The notes under the pieces were generated by a model. It ran no database searches, was not told the DNA's origin, and was given only the letters and a program-made list of their open reading frames with translations. A stretch of DNA of 8,254 nt from Thermoflexales bacterium (GTDB taxonomy: Bacteria; Chloroflexota; Anaerolineae; Fen-1058): positions 1 through 8,254 of the forward strand of contig JAFGFO010000398.1 in the NCBI GenBank assembly GCA_016931085.1, in the 5' to 3' direction. Of the stretch, positions 6,393-8,254 are shown one piece after another. How positions within the stretch are numbered: the stretch's first letter is position 1; the number at the start of each line of letters is the position of its first letter. The position numbers and the translations under genes are program-made.

Positions 6393-7663
6393 GGAATTGC
6401 GCGGCGTGTCCATTCGAGGGGGTCGACGTTCACGCCTCTCACGCGCAGATCCCAGTGCAGGTGGGCCCCGGTTGAAAGCCCGGTGCTGCCGACGCGCCCG
6501 ACAAGCTCCCCAGCCTGCACAAGCTGGCCTGGGCTGACGTTGATCTCCGACAGGTGATAAAAGCCGCTGTGCACGCCCCAGCCGTGGTCCAAGATCACGG
6601 CTGTGCCGCGCACCATCAGCGGCTCCGCCAGAACCACGATGCCGGCGGCCGGCGCATAGACCGGCGTGCCACCGCCGGCTGAGAAATCGATGCCTTCGTG
6701 ATAGCTGTTAAAGGCGCCCCCGCTATACGTGCGGCGTGTGCCAAAGACAGAGCTAATCTTGCCCTGTACAGGTAGGATGAACAAGCCGCTCCAGTAACGC
6801 TCCTGCCGAAAGATGCCAAACACACTCCACAGCTTTTCACGTTCGGCTTGAATCATGGCCGGATCGAGCAGCGCTTGCTTGTCGGGTGGCAGGTTGATCC
6901 TTTCTTGCCCAAACTTCCCGGCCAAAATTTGTACGTCCACCGACGTGGCCACCTGGTGGCCTTTCTCGTCGGTCGCCGTCAGCACCAGGGGGTACACCCC
7001 CGGCTTTTGCATGGCATGCACGCCGATCAAGGCCGTGTAAGCGCCGTCACTGCCGGCAAACGGAATGATCCAATCCAGGAAAGAGCCTTGCAGGGCCAGC
7101 GCTTTTACCGTGCCAACCGTGATGACCAGCACATTGCCCTGGACGACCGTCTGCGGCGCCACGTGAATACTGCTGAAAGGCAGGGGAGCGGTGATCGCAT
7201 CGAGTGGCTGCATGCCAGGCGATGCGGCTTCGCCGCTGGGAATGAGCAGCCGCTGGCCAGAGTAAATGACCGAGGGGTTTTCCAGTTGGTTGGCCGAGAC
7301 GATCGCCCACACCGTCGTCCCGTAACGCAGCGCGATCCGAAATAGTGTTTCACCCGGCTGCACGACGTGAACCACTGCCTGCTGCTGGCCGGGCGGCTCA
7401 GGGGTGGCCAGCAGCGCGGTGACGGGTACAATCAAGCGCTGGCCCACGTACACGACGCTCGGGTTGGCCATGCCGTTGAGTTGGGCCAGTATGGCAACGT
7501 TGGCGCGGTAGCGCGTGGCGATGTTGTACAGCGTGTCGCCAGCGCCTACGATGTAGACGGCCGGCGAGTCGAGCGGGGGAGAATCGGCCCACGCCTGGCC
7601 ACATGCAAGCAAGCCTGCCAGCCCGACAGCCAGGACGAGCGCTATCAGCCAGGCTTTTTTCAT
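6389..7663 (-). CDS. LysM-LysM-M23 family peptidoglycan peptidase (envelope-associated)
   Basis: 424 residues. The N-terminus is a signal peptide; cleavage could be by signal peptidase I after AWA (26) or, less canonically, at LLAC with Cys21 as a lipoprotein. Two LysM peptidoglycan-binding domains lie at 36-80 and 98-142 (GDTLYNIATRY...GQRLIVP and GETLFRIALRY...GQRLLIP). Residues about 165-250 form an Ig-like domain, then a conserved linker leads to the M23 domain at about 295-415. Expected metal and catalytic residues are present: His322 and Asp326 in HEGID, His370 in YHLS, and His401/His403 in HLH. It is therefore likely an active zinc endopeptidase that cuts peptidoglycan cross-bridges or stem peptides, in growth, division or remodelling. 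A GAGGGG site at 7669-7674 sits five bases before the ATG. The start overlaps the DUF192 stop by ATGA, implying translational coupling. The TAG stop lies in the palindrome at 6365-6392. Confidence 0.93.
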   Translation of the reverse strand: MKKAWLIALVLAVGLAGLLACGQAWADSPPLDSPAVYIVGAGDTLYNIATRYRANVAILAQLNGMANPSVVYVGQRLIVPVTALLATPEPPGQQQAVVHVVQPGETLFRIALRYGTTVWAIVSANQLENPSVIYSGQRLLIPSGEAASPGMQPLDAITAPLPFSSIHVAPQTVVQGNVLVITVGTVKALALQGSFLDWIIPFAGSDGAYTALIGVHAMQKPGVYPLVLTATDEKGHQVATSVDVQILAGKFGQERINLPPDKQALLDPAMIQAEREKLWSVFGIFRQERYWSGLFILPVQGKISSVFGTRRTYSGGAFNSYHEGIDFSAGGGTPVYAPAAGIVVLAEPLMVRGTAVILDHGWGVHSGFYHLSEINVSPGQLVQAGELVGRVGSTGLSTGAHLHWDLRVRGVNVDPLEWTRRAIP

Positions 7664-8022
7664 AGTGTCCCCTCGCTGATGGACAGTTGGTCGCCGATAT
7701 TGACGCGCTCCAGCAGCGCCGGAGGGCCTTCCAATACGTAACGAGCCGAGTGGCGTGGCGCATAATACAGGCCAAAGGGACGGGCCAATGCCTTGTCTAC
7801 CACACGGAAGCGGCCGTCCAGCCAGATCGCCGCAATGGGGAAAAAGACAAACATCATGTGTATCGCCGTCGTCACCACGCTCTCGATCTTTTCATCGAGC
7901 AGCAGGCCCTCATCCTCGGCCAACGCCCGGCGAAAGGTCAGGCCACGCAGACGGCACAAAAAGCTCGTGCACCACTTGAGCTTGGGCAAAAGAACCTCGC
8001 CACTCGTGTTGTTCTTGACCAT
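7660..8022 (-). CDS. DUF192 family protein
   Basis: 120 residues from ATG 8022; an adjacent in-frame ATG at 8025 would add one Met. The later start is preferred because GAGG (8031-8028) lies five bases before it but only two before the other. The pattern fits DUF192 along its length: NNTSGEVLLPKLKWCTSFLCRLRGL at the start, AIHMMFVFFPIAAIWLD in the core, and ARYVLEGPPALLERVNIGDQL at the end. The family is a small beta-rich domain of unknown biochemical function, often exported; this copy has no signal peptide, so it is probably cytoplasmic. It is the first gene of a two-gene minus-strand unit with the LysM-M23 peptidase, joined by an ATGA overlap, which suggests the two are made in a fixed ratio. 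A functional link to the cell wall is inferred from that arrangement only. Confidence 0.85.
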   Translation of the reverse strand: MVKNNTSGEVLLPKLKWCTSFLCRLRGLTFRRALAEDEGLLLDEKIESVVTTAIHMMFVFFPIAAIWLDGRFRVVDKALARPFGLYYAPRHSARYVLEGPPALLERVNIGDQLSISEGTL

Positions 8023-8027
8023 CATAT

Positions 8028-8031
8028 CCTC
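8028..8031 (-). promoter_or_regulatory. ribosome binding site of the DUF192 gene
   Basis: GAGG on the minus strand, five bases before ATG 8022. It also overlaps the TGA (8032-8030) of a short upstream reading frame. Confidence 0.5.
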
Positions 8032-8037
8032 AGGGCT

Positions 8038-8116
8038 GATAGAGATGGCAGAATTCTCTATCTGATTTCTCTACACCCGCACTTGCGCGCAGGTGCAAGT
8101 GTCTGATTTCTGCCAT
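8038..8116 (-). repeat. nested inverted repeats in the DUF192 upstream region
   Basis: Three pairings are visible. An outer 9-bp pair is ATGGCAGAA (8045-8053) with TTCTGCCAT (8108-8116). An inner 7-bp hairpin is CACTTGC (8080-8086) with GCAAGTG (8095-8101). A competing 8-bp hairpin is GATAGAGA (8038-8045) with TCTCTATC (8055-8062), whose loop contains most of one outer arm. The direct repeat TCTGATTTCT occurs at 8061-8070 and 8102-8111. This could be an operator or a switchable RNA leader; it matches no riboswitch class I know. Confidence 0.5.
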
Positions 8117-8143
8117 GATAACAGAAGCTTGGTGTTTGCGCAA
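8115..8143 (-). promoter_or_regulatory. candidate promoter for the DUF192-M23 unit
   Basis: On the minus strand TATCAT (8120-8115) has 5 of 6 -10 consensus bases and TTGCGC (8143-8138) has 3 of 6 -35 bases, with an ideal 17-base spacer. The predicted transcript would start near 8108 and carry a leader of about 85 bases. The match is moderate only. Confidence 0.3.
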
Positions 8144-8254
8144 GACCCACTCTCCAGTTTTCCATACGGGACTCCGCAGCAATAGGCGACAACGAGCATA
8201 CGTCCCCCCCAATGGCGTCATTTTGCGGCTGGGCGCCCCACTTACCTCCCCGAA
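8144..8254. other. intergenic end region, no gene recognised
   Basis: No reading frame with a credible start, ribosome binding site and protein pattern was found on either strand. A run of seven C is at 8204-8210. The region probably separates the DUF192 gene from a neighbour outside the window. Confidence 0.5.

Noticed and set aside
8030..8221. Minus-strand open frame of 63 residues ending just before the DUF192 start
   Set aside because: No ribosome binding site, no recognisable protein pattern, and its last part coincides with inverted repeats; kept only as a remark on a possible short leader frame.

Overview
The window looks like a piece of a high-GC bacterial genome, most plausibly Chloroflexota of the Anaerolineae/Caldilineae type. 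This is an inference from family content: two gingipain-like C25 peptidases, one carrying DUF11-type repeats and a C-terminal YRVYLPVILRG tail; a Pro/Thr-rich surface protein; a lamin-tail-domain protein; a double-LysM M23 peptidase of a kind common in that phylum; and small DUF2007 and DUF192 proteins. No rRNA, tRNA, CRISPR array, transposase or phage gene was found.

Layout. Plus strand, 2-6376: (1) a 5'-truncated C25 peptidase with two DUF11-like repeats; (2) a secreted protein with an FN3-like domain, a long Thr/Pro/Ser-rich repeat linker and a C-terminal membrane segment; (3) a full-length C25 peptidase predicted to be a lipoprotein, whose start overlaps the stop of (2) by ATGA; (4) a secreted, cysteine-rich lamin-tail-domain protein with a C-terminal membrane anchor; (5) a DUF2007 protein 10 bases after (4). 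Minus strand, 8025-6389: a DUF192 gene followed, again with an ATGA overlap, by a LysM-LysM-M23 cell-wall peptidase. The two blocks converge at about 6376/6389. The last 229 bases hold no convincing gene, but contain a candidate minus-strand promoter and nested inverted repeats upstream of DUF192.

Function. Nearly everything here is cell-envelope or secreted: two cysteine peptidases, two proteins with C-terminal membrane tails, and a peptidoglycan-directed M23 protein. The most interesting reading is a surface-protein maturation module in which the lipoprotein C25 peptidase (3) acts on C-terminally tailed proteins such as (2) and (4), by loose analogy with PorU, the C25 sortase of the Bacteroidota type IX secretion system. 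The sequence supports the architecture and gene coupling; the processing role is a hypothesis.

A second notable feature is a pair of related palindromes with identical GTAGAGACG/CGTCTCTAC arms. One sits at the end of gene (3). The other sits between the convergent DUF2007 and M23 genes. They supply the stop codons of three genes.
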